Of a DNA stretch of 64,000 nucleotides, positions 33,685-43,749 are shown in pieces (position 1 is the first letter of the stretch; the number at the start of each line of letters is the position of its first letter). Origin of the DNA: Pseudomonas fragi. GTDB lineage: Bacteria; Pseudomonadota; Gammaproteobacteria; Pseudomonadales; Pseudomonadaceae. Where the stretch lies: contig NZ_CP104861.1 of NCBI RefSeq assembly GCF_025426255.1, positions 1,178,001 to 1,242,000 of the forward strand. Reading direction: 5' to 3'. The notes under the pieces were generated by a model. It searched no databases. It had not been told where the DNA came from and was given only the letters and a program-made list of their open reading frames with translations. The translations under genes and the position numbers were made by a program.

Positions 33685-36450
33685 TTATGCGCTACTGCGC
33701 GCTTCCTTGGCCAGGCGGATGATGGCCACGTCCAGTTCTTCAAGGGCCGCGCTGGCGTTAGGGCTTGCCTGTTTGAGCAGGGTTTCACTGCGCTGGCAGG
33801 CCGCCCGCAATTGCGGGACGCCGCAGTAGCGCGTGGCGCCGTGCAACCGGTGCACGCGCTCAATCAGCGCGTTGTTATCTTTTGCGTTGCGCGCCTGCTG
33901 GATGGCGTCGCGGTCAGCTTCCAGCGAGGCCAGCAGCATGGCGAGCATATCGATGGCCAAATCCGGCTTGCCAGCGGCCAGGCGCAAGCCTTCTTCGTGA
34001 TCGAGCACAGGCAATTGCGCGTTGTTGCGGACCGGTTCGTGGTGGTTTTCGCTGACTTGATTGCGCAAGGCCAACCCGGTCCACTTCAACACCACTTGGG
34101 CCAGTTGACGTTCGCTGATCGGCTTGGTCAGGTAATCGTCCATGCCGCTTTGCAGCAGGGCACGTTTTTCGTTGGCCATGGCGTGGGCCGTCAGCGCGAC
34201 CACCGGCAGCGGTGTGCACTGGCGCTCGCTTTCCCACTGGCGCAGGACTTCGGTGGTTTCGCGCCCGTCCATGCCGGGCATTTGTACGTCCATCAGTACC
34301 AGGTCGAAGTCTTGCGTCTTGACCGCTTCAATTGCGCAGTAGCCACTGTCTGCGGCGGTTACTTTGGCGCCCATGCCTTCAAGCAGGGTTTGTACCAGCA
34401 GCAGGTTGGCCGGGTTGTCATCGACACACAAGATTCGCGGGGCGCGGCTGGCCAGTGGTTCACCGGGTTCGGCCCGGGCTTGTCGGGGGCTGACCAGATC
34501 GGCCAGGGCCCGGCGCAATTTGCGCGTGCAGGCGGGCTTGGCCTGAAGCTGGCCGTGGGGGGCGGTGACTACGGTGTTAAACAACCCCTGCTCGGTGGTT
34601 GGGCACAGCACCAGTACCTTGCAGCCCATGTGTTCAAGGTCCCAGATGTGCTGGTTGAGACGCTCGGGCGGCGTGTCATTGGCCGTGACTCCGATCACCG
34701 CCAGGTCTATCGCCAGGGAGGTCTGATGGGCGCCGGTCACGCAGTTGGTGAGGTTTTCGAGGGTGGTGCAGGGCGTGACTTCCAGCCCGCAGTCTTCCAG
34801 TTGGTGGTGCAGGGCCTGGCGGGCCAGATCGTGTTTTTCCAGAATTGCTACACGGCGGCCCAGCAATGGCGCGCAGGGCAGGTCTTCGACATCATCGCGG
34901 GCTTTGGGCAGTCGCACGCTGATCCAGAACACCGAACCTTCACCGGGCGTGCTTTCTACGCCGATTTCACCGCCCATCTGTTCCACCAGCCGCTTGGAAA
35001 TCACCAGCCCCAGCCCGGTCCCGCCGGGTTGGCGCGACAGTGAATTGTCAGCTTGGCTGAAAGCCTGGAACAGTGCCCGGATGTCCTGGGCGGTGAGGCC
35101 GATGCCGGTGTCCTGCACGCTGATGCGCAGTTGCACGCTGCCATCGGTTTCGTTTTCGTCCTGGTCTTCAAGCATGGCGCGCACAGCGATGGTGCCTTCG
35201 CGGGTGAACTTGATGGCGTTGTTGACCAGGTTGGTGAGGATTTGCCTGAGCCGCAACGGGTCGCCGATCAGCGACAGCGGCGTGTCGCGATAGACCAGGC
35301 TGACCAGTTCCAGCCCTTTGTCGTGGGCCGAGGGTGCGAGGATGGTCAGGGTGTCTTGCAACAGGTCACGCAGGTTGAACGGGATCGTGTCGAGCACCAG
35401 CTTGCCGGCCTCGATTTTCGAAAAATCGAGAATCTCGTTGATGATTCCGAGCAGGTTATCGGCCGATTTTTCAATGGTGTTCAAGTAGTCGAACTGGCGC
35501 GGGGTCAGTTCGCTTTTTTGCAATAAATGGGTAAAGCCAAGGATGCCATTGAGCGGGGTGCGGATTTCGTGGCTCATATTAGCCAGAAACTCGGACTTTA
35601 TACGGCTGGCTTCAAGGGCCTCCTTGCGCGCCAGGTCGAGCTCCAGGTTTTGGATTTCAATGGTCTCAAGGTTTTGCCGTACATCTTCGGTGGCCTGATC
35701 GACGCTGTGTTGCAGTTCTTCCTGGGCATTGTGCAGGGTTTCGGCCATGCGGTTGATCCCCGACGCCAACTCGTCCAGCTCGTGACTACCCAGTGGTGGC
35801 AAACGGGTTTCAAGGTGGCCGTCCTTGAGCTGCGCCACGGCCTGTTTGATTTGGCCCAGAGGTGCATTGATGGTGCGGCTCATGCGCAGTGCCAGCAGGG
35901 TGGTCAGCACCAGTCCGGTAACAATCAGCAGCAAGCTGGCGAACAGGTTGCGATAGCTGCGCAGCAACATGCCGTTGTGGGACAGCTCCAGCTCGACCCA
36001 GCCCAGCAGGCGGTGCGCTTCGTTGGGGATCACATCGCCGGCCAGGTTGCGATGGCGGCCAAATACCGGCAGTAGATAGCGCGTGGCATCGTAGTCGGTA
36101 CGCTGTTGCAGATGCGTGCTGCTGCCCAGCGGTGCCTGATTGAGCATGATCGGCCCGGCATGGGCGAGCGGCTCGTGGTTGGCATTGAGGAACGCTACGG
36201 CCCGAACGTCCTGCTGCTCGAGGGATTCGGTGGCGATACGGGCCAGCAATGCGGTGTCATGGCGACCCATGGCCGGAGCCACCAGCGGGGCGAGTTGCTC
36301 GGCAATCATTTCGCCGCGCTGCAGCAACTGGGATTGCAGTTCGGACTGTTGCAGCCAGGTGAAGTAGCCACCGAGTACGCTTGCCATCAAGCTGACGGGC
36401 AATAACGTAAGCAGCAATACGCGGCCTTTGATACCGAGGTTTTTAAGCAC
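33685..36450 (-). CDS. gacS: Hybrid sensor kinase GacS (BarA type)
   Basis: A GTG at 36450, preceded by GGAGAG, starts the family-typical VLKNLGIKGRVLLLTLLP; longer ATG-led forms are rejected. The 921-residue inner-membrane protein has two helices around a periplasmic loop, a HAMP domain, His kinase box ANMSHEIRTPLNGILGFTH, ATPase domain (DTGIGL, GGTGLGLVISKRL), receiver domain (Asp in LVLMDVQMPGMDG) and C-terminal HPt domain (VHRLHGATRYCG). It drives GacA and thereby Rsm small RNAs controlling exoproducts. gacA is not in the window. Confidence 0.95.
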   Translation of the reverse strand: MLKNLGIKGRVLLLTLLPVSLMASVLGGYFTWLQQSELQSQLLQRGEMIAEQLAPLVAPAMGRHDTALLARIATESLEQQDVRAVAFLNANHEPLAHAGPIMLNQAPLGSSTHLQQRTDYDATRYLLPVFGRHRNLAGDVIPNEAHRLLGWVELELSHNGMLLRSYRNLFASLLLIVTGLVLTTLLALRMSRTINAPLGQIKQAVAQLKDGHLETRLPPLGSHELDELASGINRMAETLHNAQEELQHSVDQATEDVRQNLETIEIQNLELDLARKEALEASRIKSEFLANMSHEIRTPLNGILGFTHLLQKSELTPRQFDYLNTIEKSADNLLGIINEILDFSKIEAGKLVLDTIPFNLRDLLQDTLTILAPSAHDKGLELVSLVYRDTPLSLIGDPLRLRQILTNLVNNAIKFTREGTIAVRAMLEDQDENETDGSVQLRISVQDTGIGLTAQDIRALFQAFSQADNSLSRQPGGTGLGLVISKRLVEQMGGEIGVESTPGEGSVFWISVRLPKARDDVEDLPCAPLLGRRVAILEKHDLARQALHHQLEDCGLEVTPCTTLENLTNCVTGAHQTSLAIDLAVIGVTANDTPPERLNQHIWDLEHMGCKVLVLCPTTEQGLFNTVVTAPHGQLQAKPACTRKLRRALADLVSPRQARAEPGEPLASRAPRILCVDDNPANLLLVQTLLEGMGAKVTAADSGYCAIEAVKTQDFDLVLMDVQMPGMDGRETTEVLRQWESERQCTPLPVVALTAHAMANEKRALLQSGMDDYLTKPISERQLAQVVLKWTGLALRNQVSENHHEPVRNNAQLPVLDHEEGLRLAAGKPDLAIDMLAMLLASLEADRDAIQQARNAKDNNALIERVHRLHGATRYCGVPQLRAACQRSETLLKQASPNASAALEELDVAIIRLAKEARSSA

Positions 36451-36651
36451 GCAACTCTCCAGCCCTGCATTTTTTAAGAGTGACCCGGGCATTCCGTTCA
36501 GGCCAGGTGGCAGTGTAGCCACTTGGTGCCTGGCAAATCTTTGAAAATTTGCCATCAATTTTCGATTATCGGTCCCGCTAAAGTCCGTGCCGGTTGCCCG
36601 CAGTGGCTCAATCTTGAATAATCAATGATTGAGAATTACTTGCAGACGCTA

Positions 36652-37380
36652 ATGAATCCCGTAGCTGTTAGCCCCTCGCGCCTTCTGGCTATTGAAGACG
36701 ACCCCATTTTGGGCGCCTATCTGCAAGAGCAGTTGGTGCGCAGCGGGTTTGACGTAATCTGGTGCCAGAACGGCCAGGAGGGGTTGACCCGTGCCCGCCA
36801 AGAGCACTTTGATGTGGTGCTGATGGATATCCTGCTGCCCGGCATGAATGGCTTGCAGGTGCTGACGCAATTGCGCCAGACCCACGCCTTGCCGGTGATC
36901 CTGATGTCCGCGCTGGGCGCCGAGGCCGACCGCATCAGCGGCTTCCAGCTGGGGGCCGATGACTACCTGCCCAAGCCGTTCAGCATGGCTGAGCTGCGGG
37001 TGCGCATCCAGGCCATCCTGCGTCGCGTGGCCCTGGACCGCATGCCTGGTGCCCGGGTTCCGGAGGATCAACCTCCGGCCGACAGCGGGCTGCTGTTCGA
37101 CGAAGATGCGTGCGATGTGCGCTGTGGCGAGCAATGGGCCGGGTTTACCCGCAGCGAATACCGCCTGTTCGATACCCTGCAACGTAATGCCGACGAAGTG
37201 TTGAGCAAGGCGTTTCTCTATCAGCAGGTGCTGCAACGCGGCTATGCAGCCCATGATCGTAGCCTGGACATGCATATCAGCCAGATCCGGCGAAAACTCA
37301 AAACCATCGGCTACCACCAGCGTGAAGTGCGCACCGTGTGGGGCAAGGGTTATGTCTTGAGCGCCAGCGATGCCCTGTAA
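36652..37380 (+). CDS. OmpR-family response regulator, PirR-like
   Basis: The 242-residue protein has a receiver domain (Asp59 in VVLMDILLPGMNG, Lys in LPKPFSMAELRVR) and a winged-helix domain (RSLDMHISQIRRKL, VRTVWGKGYVL). Neither ATG at 36652 nor the earlier 36625 has a clear ribosome binding site, so the start is uncertain. Position next to gacS and before cysM matches pirR of P. aeruginosa, which controls a ferric-enterobactin receptor; no pirA receptor gene follows here, so iron sensing is only suggested. Confidence 0.9.
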   Translation: MNPVAVSPSRLLAIEDDPILGAYLQEQLVRSGFDVIWCQNGQEGLTRARQEHFDVVLMDILLPGMNGLQVLTQLRQTHALPVILMSALGAEADRISGFQLGADDYLPKPFSMAELRVRIQAILRRVALDRMPGARVPEDQPPADSGLLFDEDACDVRCGEQWAGFTRSEYRLFDTLQRNADEVLSKAFLYQQVLQRGYAAHDRSLDMHISQIRRKLKTIGYHQREVRTVWGKGYVLSASDAL

Positions 37381-38731
37381 GGTGCCCGGCAAAAAATCGG
37401 TGTTCTGGAAGCTGGCATGTTTGCTGGTGGTCTTCTGTCTGTTGATGATTTGGCTCAGTTGGTCCTGGGGCCGCTACATGGACAAACGCACCGGGTTTTT
37501 ATCCGAGCAGGCCCACGGCACGCTGGTGCGCTATGCCGGTGAGGCTGAACGCGCCTGGGAGACCGGCCAGCAAACGGGGGTCGATCAGTGGCTACAGGCG
37601 ATGGGGCACAAGGAACCCGGCTGGGTCGGAGTGATTGGCCAGGATTTGCAATCGCTTAGCAGCTACCCGCTGAATGATCGTGAAAGTGAGCGTTTGACAT
37701 TTTTGCGCGGTCTGGACTGGCCCATCAGCCATATCAAGACGGCCCGCCCGTGGATCAAGGTTCCATTTCCCAAGGATCCATCGGCGGGCAGCCTGGTGAT
37801 CGAATTGCCGCAGCGCTTTATGCCGGGGCGTTCACAAGTACTCTGGCGGATCGTTACAAACGGCGTGATTCCCGGCTTGCTGACGTTACTGCTGTGCGTG
37901 GGCCTGTACCGCGTACTGATCGTGCCGCTGAACCATTTGCGCGAGCAGGCCAACGCTTGGCGGGCCGATCAGTTGGGGGCCCGGCTGTCGAGCCAGACCA
38001 CCAGCCGTCAGGATGAGCTAGGCGAACTGGCCCGTGCCTTCGATCAAATGTCCGAGCGCTTGCAAAGCACCGTGAGCCAGCAACAGCAATTGCTCCGCGA
38101 TCTGTCCCATGAACTGCGCACGCCCTTGAGCCGACTGCGGGTGGCATGTGACAGCGAGCAAGACCTCGAGGCCCTGCGTGAGCGCTTGAGCCGTGAAGTT
38201 GACGGCATGCAGCGGCTGGTTGAAGACACCCTGCAATTGGCCTGGCTGGATGCCGAGCGCGGGCCGTTGCCGGTCGAAGACATTCAGGTACAGGCGCTGT
38301 GGGAGATGCTGACTGAAAATGCCCGTTTCGAAAGTGGCTGGCCGCAATCGCGGTTGCCCTGCCTTGTCGATGAGCAATGCTGGGTGCGTGGGCACCTTAA
38401 TAGCCTGGCCCAGGCCCTGGAGAACATCCTGCGCAATGCCATCCGGCATTCGCCGCCCGAGGGTATTGTCAGTCTTGGCGGGCAGCGCGAAGGCGACATG
38501 TGGCACCTATGGCTCGATGATCAGGGCGGTGGCGTGGCGCCTGAAGAGCTGGAGCGGATTTTTGCGCCTTTTACCCGCCTCGATGGTTCACGCCCTGGCG
38601 ATGGTGGCTTTGGCCTGGGTTTGAGCATTGCGCGCAATGCGTTGCGGTTGCAAGGCGGAAGTTTGTGGGCCGAGAACCACGGGGCAGGGTTGCGGGTGCA
38701 TATCCGGCTGCCGGTAAAGTTGCCTCTGTAG
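37370..38731 (+). CDS. Sensor histidine kinase, PirS-like
   Basis: The start overlaps the regulator gene by 11 bases. The 453-residue inner-membrane kinase has a helix at about 11-33, a periplasmic domain of about 125 residues, a second helix at about 165-185, HAMP linker, box LRDLSHELRTPLSRLRVA, and an ATPase domain with LDDQGGGVAPEELERIFAPF and GGFGLGLSIARN. It pairs with the regulator just upstream. Signal unknown; PirS senses iron-siderophore status in P. aeruginosa. Confidence 0.9.
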   Translation: MPCKVPGKKSVFWKLACLLVVFCLLMIWLSWSWGRYMDKRTGFLSEQAHGTLVRYAGEAERAWETGQQTGVDQWLQAMGHKEPGWVGVIGQDLQSLSSYPLNDRESERLTFLRGLDWPISHIKTARPWIKVPFPKDPSAGSLVIELPQRFMPGRSQVLWRIVTNGVIPGLLTLLLCVGLYRVLIVPLNHLREQANAWRADQLGARLSSQTTSRQDELGELARAFDQMSERLQSTVSQQQQLLRDLSHELRTPLSRLRVACDSEQDLEALRERLSREVDGMQRLVEDTLQLAWLDAERGPLPVEDIQVQALWEMLTENARFESGWPQSRLPCLVDEQCWVRGHLNSLAQALENILRNAIRHSPPEGIVSLGGQREGDMWHLWLDDQGGGVAPEELERIFAPFTRLDGSRPGDGGFGLGLSIARNALRLQGGSLWAENHGAGLRVHIRLPVKLPL

Positions 38732-38756
38732 ATACTCTGTTCCAGGTCAAGCCCCA

Positions 38757-38804
38757 GTGGGAGCGAGCCTGCTCGCGAATGATCGCGAGCAGGCTCGCTC
38801 CCAC
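38757..38804. repeat. REP palindrome, GTGGGAGCGAGCCTGCTCGCGA class, copy 2
   Basis: GTGGGAGCGAGCCTGCTCGC and its exact complement are separated by GAATGATC. It lies after the PirS-like gene. Confidence 0.9.
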
Positions 38805-38816
38805 GCTTGAAGTATC

Positions 38817-38876
38817 TCTGCCGCTGCCGCAGGCTGCGATAAGGTCCGCAGGACTTTCTGCTTCAGCGGCTGCAAG
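38817..38876. repeat. REPIN of the CTGCCGCAGGCTGCGA class, copy 3 (decayed)
   Basis: The left arm is intact (TGCCGCTGCCGCAGGCTGCG) but the right arm is reduced to CTTCAGCGGCTGCA. It follows directly on the REP at 38757, so two element classes are in tandem. Confidence 0.7.
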
Positions 38877-38992
38877 GGAGCGTAAGGGTGTCCTTATAGC
38901 TTTTAGCCATAAGCTTCGTACTTTGCGTGATATGGGCTGTCGGCGTTTGTCGGTATGATGTGCGGCCCCGCGGTCTGGATTGCGAATACGCC

Positions 38993-39895
38993 ATGACATT
39001 GCAGTACCCAACTATCGCCGATTGCGTCGGCAACACGCCTCTGGTGCGCTTGCAGCGCCTGGCAGGAAACACCACCAATACCTTGTTGCTCAAGCTCGAA
39101 GGGAATAACCCTGCAGGCTCGGTCAAGGACCGCCCGGCTCTGTCGATGATTGCTCGCGCTGAAGGGCGCGGTCAGATCCAGGCCGGCGATACCCTGATCG
39201 AAGCCACCTCGGGCAATACCGGGATTGCACTGGCCATGGCTGCAGCGATCAAGGGCTACAAGATGATCTTGATCATGCCTGACAATTCCAGTGCCGAACG
39301 CAAGGCAGCCATGACTGCCTATGGCGCCGAGTTGATTCTGGTCAGTCAGGAAGAGGGCATGGAAGGCGCTCGCGACCTGGCCGACAAGATGCAGGCCGAA
39401 GGCCTGGGCATCGTGCTCGATCAGTTCGCCAACGGTGATAACCCTGAGGCGCACTACACCGGCACCGGTCCGGAAATCTGGCGTCAGACCAACGGTACGA
39501 TCACCCACTTCATCAGCTCGATGGGCACCACCGGTACCATCATGGGCGTGTCGCGCTACCTCAAGGAGCAGAACCCGGGCGTGCAGATCGTCGGTTTGCA
39601 GCCGATGGAAGGTGCTGCCATTCCGGGTATCCGCCGCTGGCCGACCGAGTACCTGCCGAAAATCTATCAAGCCGACCGCGTTGACCGCATCGTTGATATG
39701 GCCCAGCGCGAAGCCGAAGACGTCACCCGGCGCCTGGCTCGTGAAGAAGGCATCTTCTGTGGTGTGTCCTCGGGCGGGGCGGTGGCAGCAATGCTGCGCC
39801 TTAACCAGGAAGTCGAAAACGCGGTGATGGTCGCGATCATTTGTGACCGTGGCGACCGTTATCTGTCGACCGGCATTTACGATGCGCCCAACTGA
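38993..39895 (+). CDS. cysM: Cysteine synthase B CysM
   Basis: The start [20 protein letters not shown] at 38993 is the family-typical one; a longer in-frame form is rejected. The 300-residue PLP enzyme has the Schiff-base Lys in [15 protein letters not shown], substrate loop [11 protein letters not shown] and the phosphate site [15 protein letters not shown]. It makes cysteine from O-acetylserine and sulfide or thiosulfate. Its stop overlaps the rlmD start by one base. Confidence 0.95.
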   Translation: MTLQYPTIADCVGNTPLVRLQRLAGNTTNTLLLKLEGNNPAGSVKDRPALSMIARAEGRGQIQAGDTLIEATSGNTGIALAMAAAIKGYKMILIMPDNSSAERKAAMTAYGAELILVSQEEGMEGARDLADKMQAEGLGIVLDQFANGDNPEAHYTGTGPEIWRQTNGTITHFISSMGTTGTIMGVSRYLKEQNPGVQIVGLQPMEGAAIPGIRRWPTEYLPKIYQADRVDRIVDMAQREAEDVTRRLAREEGIFCGVSSGGAVAAMLRLNQEVENAVMVAIICDRGDRYLSTGIYDAPN

Positions 39896-41247
39896 TGGCC
39901 AAGCAAGAGAGAGGCCTGCGCTTCCAGCCTGCTGGCGGCACCAAGGCTGCGCAAGTGCCTGCGGGCAAAAAACAGCGTTTGAACATCGAGCGTTTGGCCA
40001 ACGACGGCCGGGGTATTGCCTTTATTGAAGGGCGTACCTGGTTTGTGTCGGGGGCACTGGCCGGTGAAGAAGTTGAAGCGCGGGTATTGGGCGCTCACGG
40101 CAAAATCGTAGAAGCCCGAACCGAGCGAGTGTTCAAGGCCAGCGACATGCGGCGCGTGGCTCCCTGTGCCCATGCGGGCAAGTGTGGCGGTTGCAGCGTG
40201 CAGCATTTGCCCCATGAGGAGCAGCTTGCACTGAAACAGCGCATGTTGGCCGAGCAGCTGTCTCGTGTGGCGGGTGTCGAACCTCAGGAGTGGGCGCCGC
40301 CCCTGACCGGCCCCGAGTTTGGCTACCGCCGCCGGGCGCGTATTGCCGTGCGTTGGGATGCGCGGGCCAAGCATCTTGAAGTGGGTTTCCGAGCCGCCGG
40401 TAGCCAGGATATCGTGGCGATTGATCACTGTTTGGTCCTGGTACAGGCCTTGCAACCTATCATGACGGGGCTGCCCGCCATGTTGCGGCAACTGGGCAAC
40501 CCCAAGGCCCTGGGCCATGTGGAGTTGTTCAGCGGTTCAGCGATTGCGGTTTTGCTGCGGCACATGGCACCGCTCACCGATGCCGACATGAAGGTCTTGC
40601 AGGATTTTTGCCGTACCCATGATGCCCAACTGTGGCTGCATGGCGAAGGCGAGCCACAGCCGGTCGATTTGACTCAGACCCTGGGTTACCGATTGGAGCA
40701 GTGGAATCTGGGGCTGGCGTATCGTCCCGGTGATTTTGTTCAGGTCAATGCTGGCGTCAATGAAGCCATGGTGGCTCAAGCAATTAAGTGGCTTGCACCA
40801 CAAGCTGACGAACGGATTCTTGACTTGTTCTGTGGGCTGGGTAACTTCGCATTACCACTGGCGCAACAGGTGCGTGAAGTGGTGGCCGTGGAAGGTATTG
40901 CGACCATGGTCGAACGCGCAGCGCAAAACGCGGTCAGTAACAACCTGCATAATGCAGCGTTTTTTCAGGCTGACTTGTCGCAGCCGCTGGTAGATGCAGC
41001 CTGGGCCAAAGAGGGTTTTTGTGCCGTGCTTCTCGACCCGCCCCGCGACGGCGCCTATGAAGTGGTGCGCAAGCTGTCTGGCCTGGGGGCCAAACGTTTG
41101 GTGTATGTGTCGTGCAACCCGGCCACGCTGGCGCGCGACACGGTTGAGTTGATGAAACAGGGTTACCGGTTAAAACGTGCCGGAATTCTCGATATGTTTC
41201 CGCAAACCGCGCATGTCGAGGCGATGGCGTTATTTGAAGCAGACTAG
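39895..41247 (+). CDS. rlmD: 23S rRNA (uracil-1939-C5)-methyltransferase RlmD
   Basis: The 450-residue enzyme starts on the last base of the cysM stop (TGATG). It has an N-terminal TRAM RNA-binding domain, the iron-sulfur cysteines in [13 protein letters not shown], the SAM site [14 protein letters not shown], and the catalytic Cys in [11 protein letters not shown] with [10 protein letters not shown] before it. It methylates 23S rRNA at U1939. Older name rumA. Confidence 0.95.
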   Translation: MAKQERGLRFQPAGGTKAAQVPAGKKQRLNIERLANDGRGIAFIEGRTWFVSGALAGEEVEARVLGAHGKIVEARTERVFKASDMRRVAPCAHAGKCGGCSVQHLPHEEQLALKQRMLAEQLSRVAGVEPQEWAPPLTGPEFGYRRRARIAVRWDARAKHLEVGFRAAGSQDIVAIDHCLVLVQALQPIMTGLPAMLRQLGNPKALGHVELFSGSAIAVLLRHMAPLTDADMKVLQDFCRTHDAQLWLHGEGEPQPVDLTQTLGYRLEQWNLGLAYRPGDFVQVNAGVNEAMVAQAIKWLAPQADERILDLFCGLGNFALPLAQQVREVVAVEGIATMVERAAQNAVSNNLHNAAFFQADLSQPLVDAAWAKEGFCAVLLDPPRDGAYEVVRKLSGLGAKRLVYVSCNPATLARDTVELMKQGYRLKRAGILDMFPQTAHVEAMALFEAD

Positions 41248-41366
41248 GACGGTCTGTCTATTTCGACGGGCCCGCAACCCGCGCAGTTATGCCCTGTAGC
41301 GTGCGGTTGGGATTAGGGCCTGTGATTTCGGCGCACTAGATGTGCGCTGTAGGGAAGGTAAGCAAG

Positions 41367-43619
41367 ATGGTACAGGTCAGAGCACACCAGCCGATCAACA
41401 CCGATGGCAGTCTCAACCTCGAGGCATGGCTCGATCATGCGGTGAGTGTCGATGTGGCGCTGGACCGTGAAGCCTTGAAAGAAGCGTGCGAGTTTGCACG
41501 CGAGGCCGAGCAGCAAGCCAATGCCGCGAAAAACCTGTGGGCCGAGGGCACATCAAGCTTTCGCACCGGGTTGGAAATCGCCGAGATCCTGGCCGATCTG
41601 AAACTGGATCAGGACTCTCTGGTTGCCGCGATTCTCTATCGTTGCGTGCGCGAAGGGCAGGTGCTGTTGCCTGCCGTCAGCCAGCGCTTCGGCCCCGTGG
41701 TGGCCAAACTGATTGATGGCGTATTGCGCATGGCCGCCATCAGCGCCAGCCTCAGCCCTCGACAATCCATGGTGCTGGGGACTCAGGGGCAGGTCGAAAA
41801 CCTGCGCAAGATGCTGGTCGCGATGGTTGATGACGTGCGGGTTGCACTGATCAAGCTGGCCGAGCGTACCTGTGCGATTCGCGCCGTCAAAAATGCCCCG
41901 GACGAGAAGCGCAACCGCGTCGCCCGTGAGGTGTTCGATATTTATGCGCCATTGGCGCACCGCTTGGGCATTGGTCATATCAAGTGGGAGCTGGAGGACT
42001 TGTCCTTCCGCTACCTCGAGCCCGAGCAGTACAAACAGATTGCCACCTTGCTCCATGAGCGCCGCCTTGACCGCGAGCGCTTTATCAGTGAAGTGATGAA
42101 CCAGCTGCGTACCGAACTGGTGGCCACCGGGGTTGATGCGGATATCAGCGGCCGGGCCAAGCACATCTATTCCATCTGGCGCAAAATGCAGCGCAAGGGT
42201 CTGGCCTTCAGCCAGATCTATGACGTGCGTGCGGTACGGGTGCTGGTGCCGGAAATGCGCGACTGCTACACCGCGCTCGGCATTGTCCATACTTTGTGGC
42301 GCCACATCCCCAAGGAGTTTGACGACTACATCGCCAACCCCAAGGAGAACGGCTACCGCTCGCTGCACACCGCTGTGATCGGGCCTGAAGGCAAGGTACT
42401 GGAGGTGCAGATTCGCACCCACGCCATGCACGAAGAGGCCGAGCTGGGGGTTTGTGCGCACTGGCGCTACAAGGGCACCGACGTCAAAGCCGGTTCCAAC
42501 CAGTACGAAGAGAAAATCTCCTGGTTGCGCCAAGTGCTTGAATGGCACGAAGAGCTGGGTGATATCGGCGGCCTGGCCGATCAATTGCGGGTCGATATCG
42601 AGCCTGATCGGGTGTACATCTTTACCCCGGACGGTCATGCCATTGACCTGCCCAAGGGCGCGACGCCGCTGGACTTCGCGTACCGGGTGCACACCGAAAT
42701 TGGCCATAACTGCCGTGGTGCCAAGATCAACGGGCGCATTGTGCCGCTCAACTACAGCCTGCAAACCGGTGAACAGGTCGAGATCATCACCAGCAAGCAC
42801 GGCACGCCTAGCCGCGACTGGCTGAACCCGAACCTGGGCTACATCACCACCTCGCGGGCACGGGCGAAGATCGTTCACTGGTTCAAGTTGCAGGCTCGCG
42901 ACCAAAACGTCGCCGCCGGCAAAACCATGCTCGAGCGCGAACTGGGCCGTTTGGGCCTGCCTGCGGTGGACTACGAGAAGCTCGCCGACAAAGCCAACAT
43001 GAGAACCGCCGAGGACATGTATGCGGCGCTCGGTGCCGGTGATTTGCGTCTGGCGCAACTGATCAATCTGGCGCAGCAACAGGTCGAGCCGGAGCGCGGC
43101 AGCGAGCAGATGGAGCTGATCCCGCGCAAGGCCACGGGCTACAAGCCGGGCAAGCGCGGGGACATCCAGATTGAAGGCGTCGGCAACCTGCTGACCCAGA
43201 TGGCTGGCTGCTGCCAACCGTTGCCGGGGGATGCAATTGTCGGTTACATCACCCAGGGCCGTGGCGTGAGTATTCACCGTCAGGATTGCGCCTCGGTACT
43301 GCAACTGGGCGGCCGCGAGCCGGAGCGGATGATTCAGGTCAGCTGGGGGCCAATACCGGTCTCGACGTATCCGGTCGATATTGAAATCCGTGCCTACGAC
43401 CGTTCCGGCTTGCTGCGAGATGTGTCGCAGGTACTGCTCAACGAGCGGATCAACGTGCTGGCGGTCAATACCCGCTCGAACAAGGAAAACAACACCGCGT
43501 TGATGACCTTGACCATCGAGATTCCGGGGCTGGACGCGCTGGGGCGTTTGCTGGGGCGTATCTCGCAATTGCCAAACATCATCGAAACCCGCCGGATCGG
43601 GCGCAGCGAAGCACGCTGA
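41367..43619 (+). CDS. relA: (p)ppGpp synthetase RelA
   Basis: The start MVQVRAHQPINTDGSLNLEA at 41367 has AGGGAAGG upstream. The 750-residue protein has a degenerate N-terminal hydrolase domain without the His-Asp pair (AILYRCVREGQVL), so it should only synthesise. The synthetase domain (KENGYRSLHTAVIGPEG, EVQIRTHAMHEEAELG) is followed by TGS (RVYIFTPDGHAIDLPKGATP), a conserved Cys-rich region (GCCQPLPGD) and a C-terminal ACT domain. It is the ribosome-bound amino acid starvation sensor. Confidence 0.96.
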   Translation: MVQVRAHQPINTDGSLNLEAWLDHAVSVDVALDREALKEACEFAREAEQQANAAKNLWAEGTSSFRTGLEIAEILADLKLDQDSLVAAILYRCVREGQVLLPAVSQRFGPVVAKLIDGVLRMAAISASLSPRQSMVLGTQGQVENLRKMLVAMVDDVRVALIKLAERTCAIRAVKNAPDEKRNRVAREVFDIYAPLAHRLGIGHIKWELEDLSFRYLEPEQYKQIATLLHERRLDRERFISEVMNQLRTELVATGVDADISGRAKHIYSIWRKMQRKGLAFSQIYDVRAVRVLVPEMRDCYTALGIVHTLWRHIPKEFDDYIANPKENGYRSLHTAVIGPEGKVLEVQIRTHAMHEEAELGVCAHWRYKGTDVKAGSNQYEEKISWLRQVLEWHEELGDIGGLADQLRVDIEPDRVYIFTPDGHAIDLPKGATPLDFAYRVHTEIGHNCRGAKINGRIVPLNYSLQTGEQVEIITSKHGTPSRDWLNPNLGYITTSRARAKIVHWFKLQARDQNVAAGKTMLERELGRLGLPAVDYEKLADKANMRTAEDMYAALGAGDLRLAQLINLAQQQVEPERGSEQMELIPRKATGYKPGKRGDIQIEGVGNLLTQMAGCCQPLPGDAIVGYITQGRGVSIHRQDCASVLQLGGREPERMIQVSWGPIPVSTYPVDIEIRAYDRSGLLRDVSQVLLNERINVLAVNTRSNKENNTALMTLTIEIPGLDALGRLLGRISQLPNIIETRRIGRSEAR

Positions 43620-43621
43620 TC

Positions 43622-43728
43622 TGTAGCCGCTGCCGCAGGATGCGATAAGGGCCGAAGGACCTTCTCTGTCAATTCGATGGAGGGGGTCGCTACGCAACCC
43701 ATCGCAGCCTGCGGCAGCGGCCTACAGG
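43622..43728. repeat. REPIN of the CTGCCGCAGGCTGCGA class, copy 4
   Basis: Outer arms TGTAGCCGCTGCCGCAGGAT and its near complement; inner hairpin around GGCCGAAGGACCTT. It begins two bases after the relA stop. Confidence 0.85.
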
Positions 43729-43749
43729 TTTTATCCAAAGGGATTACTG

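Noticed and set aside
33544..35043. Plus-strand frame of 499 codons opposite gacS
   Set aside because: Mirror frame of a G+C-rich gene; composition is unnatural and gacS is certain.
41553..43697. Minus-strand frame of 714 codons opposite relA
   Set aside because: Mirror frame; relA is complete with all domains on the other strand.
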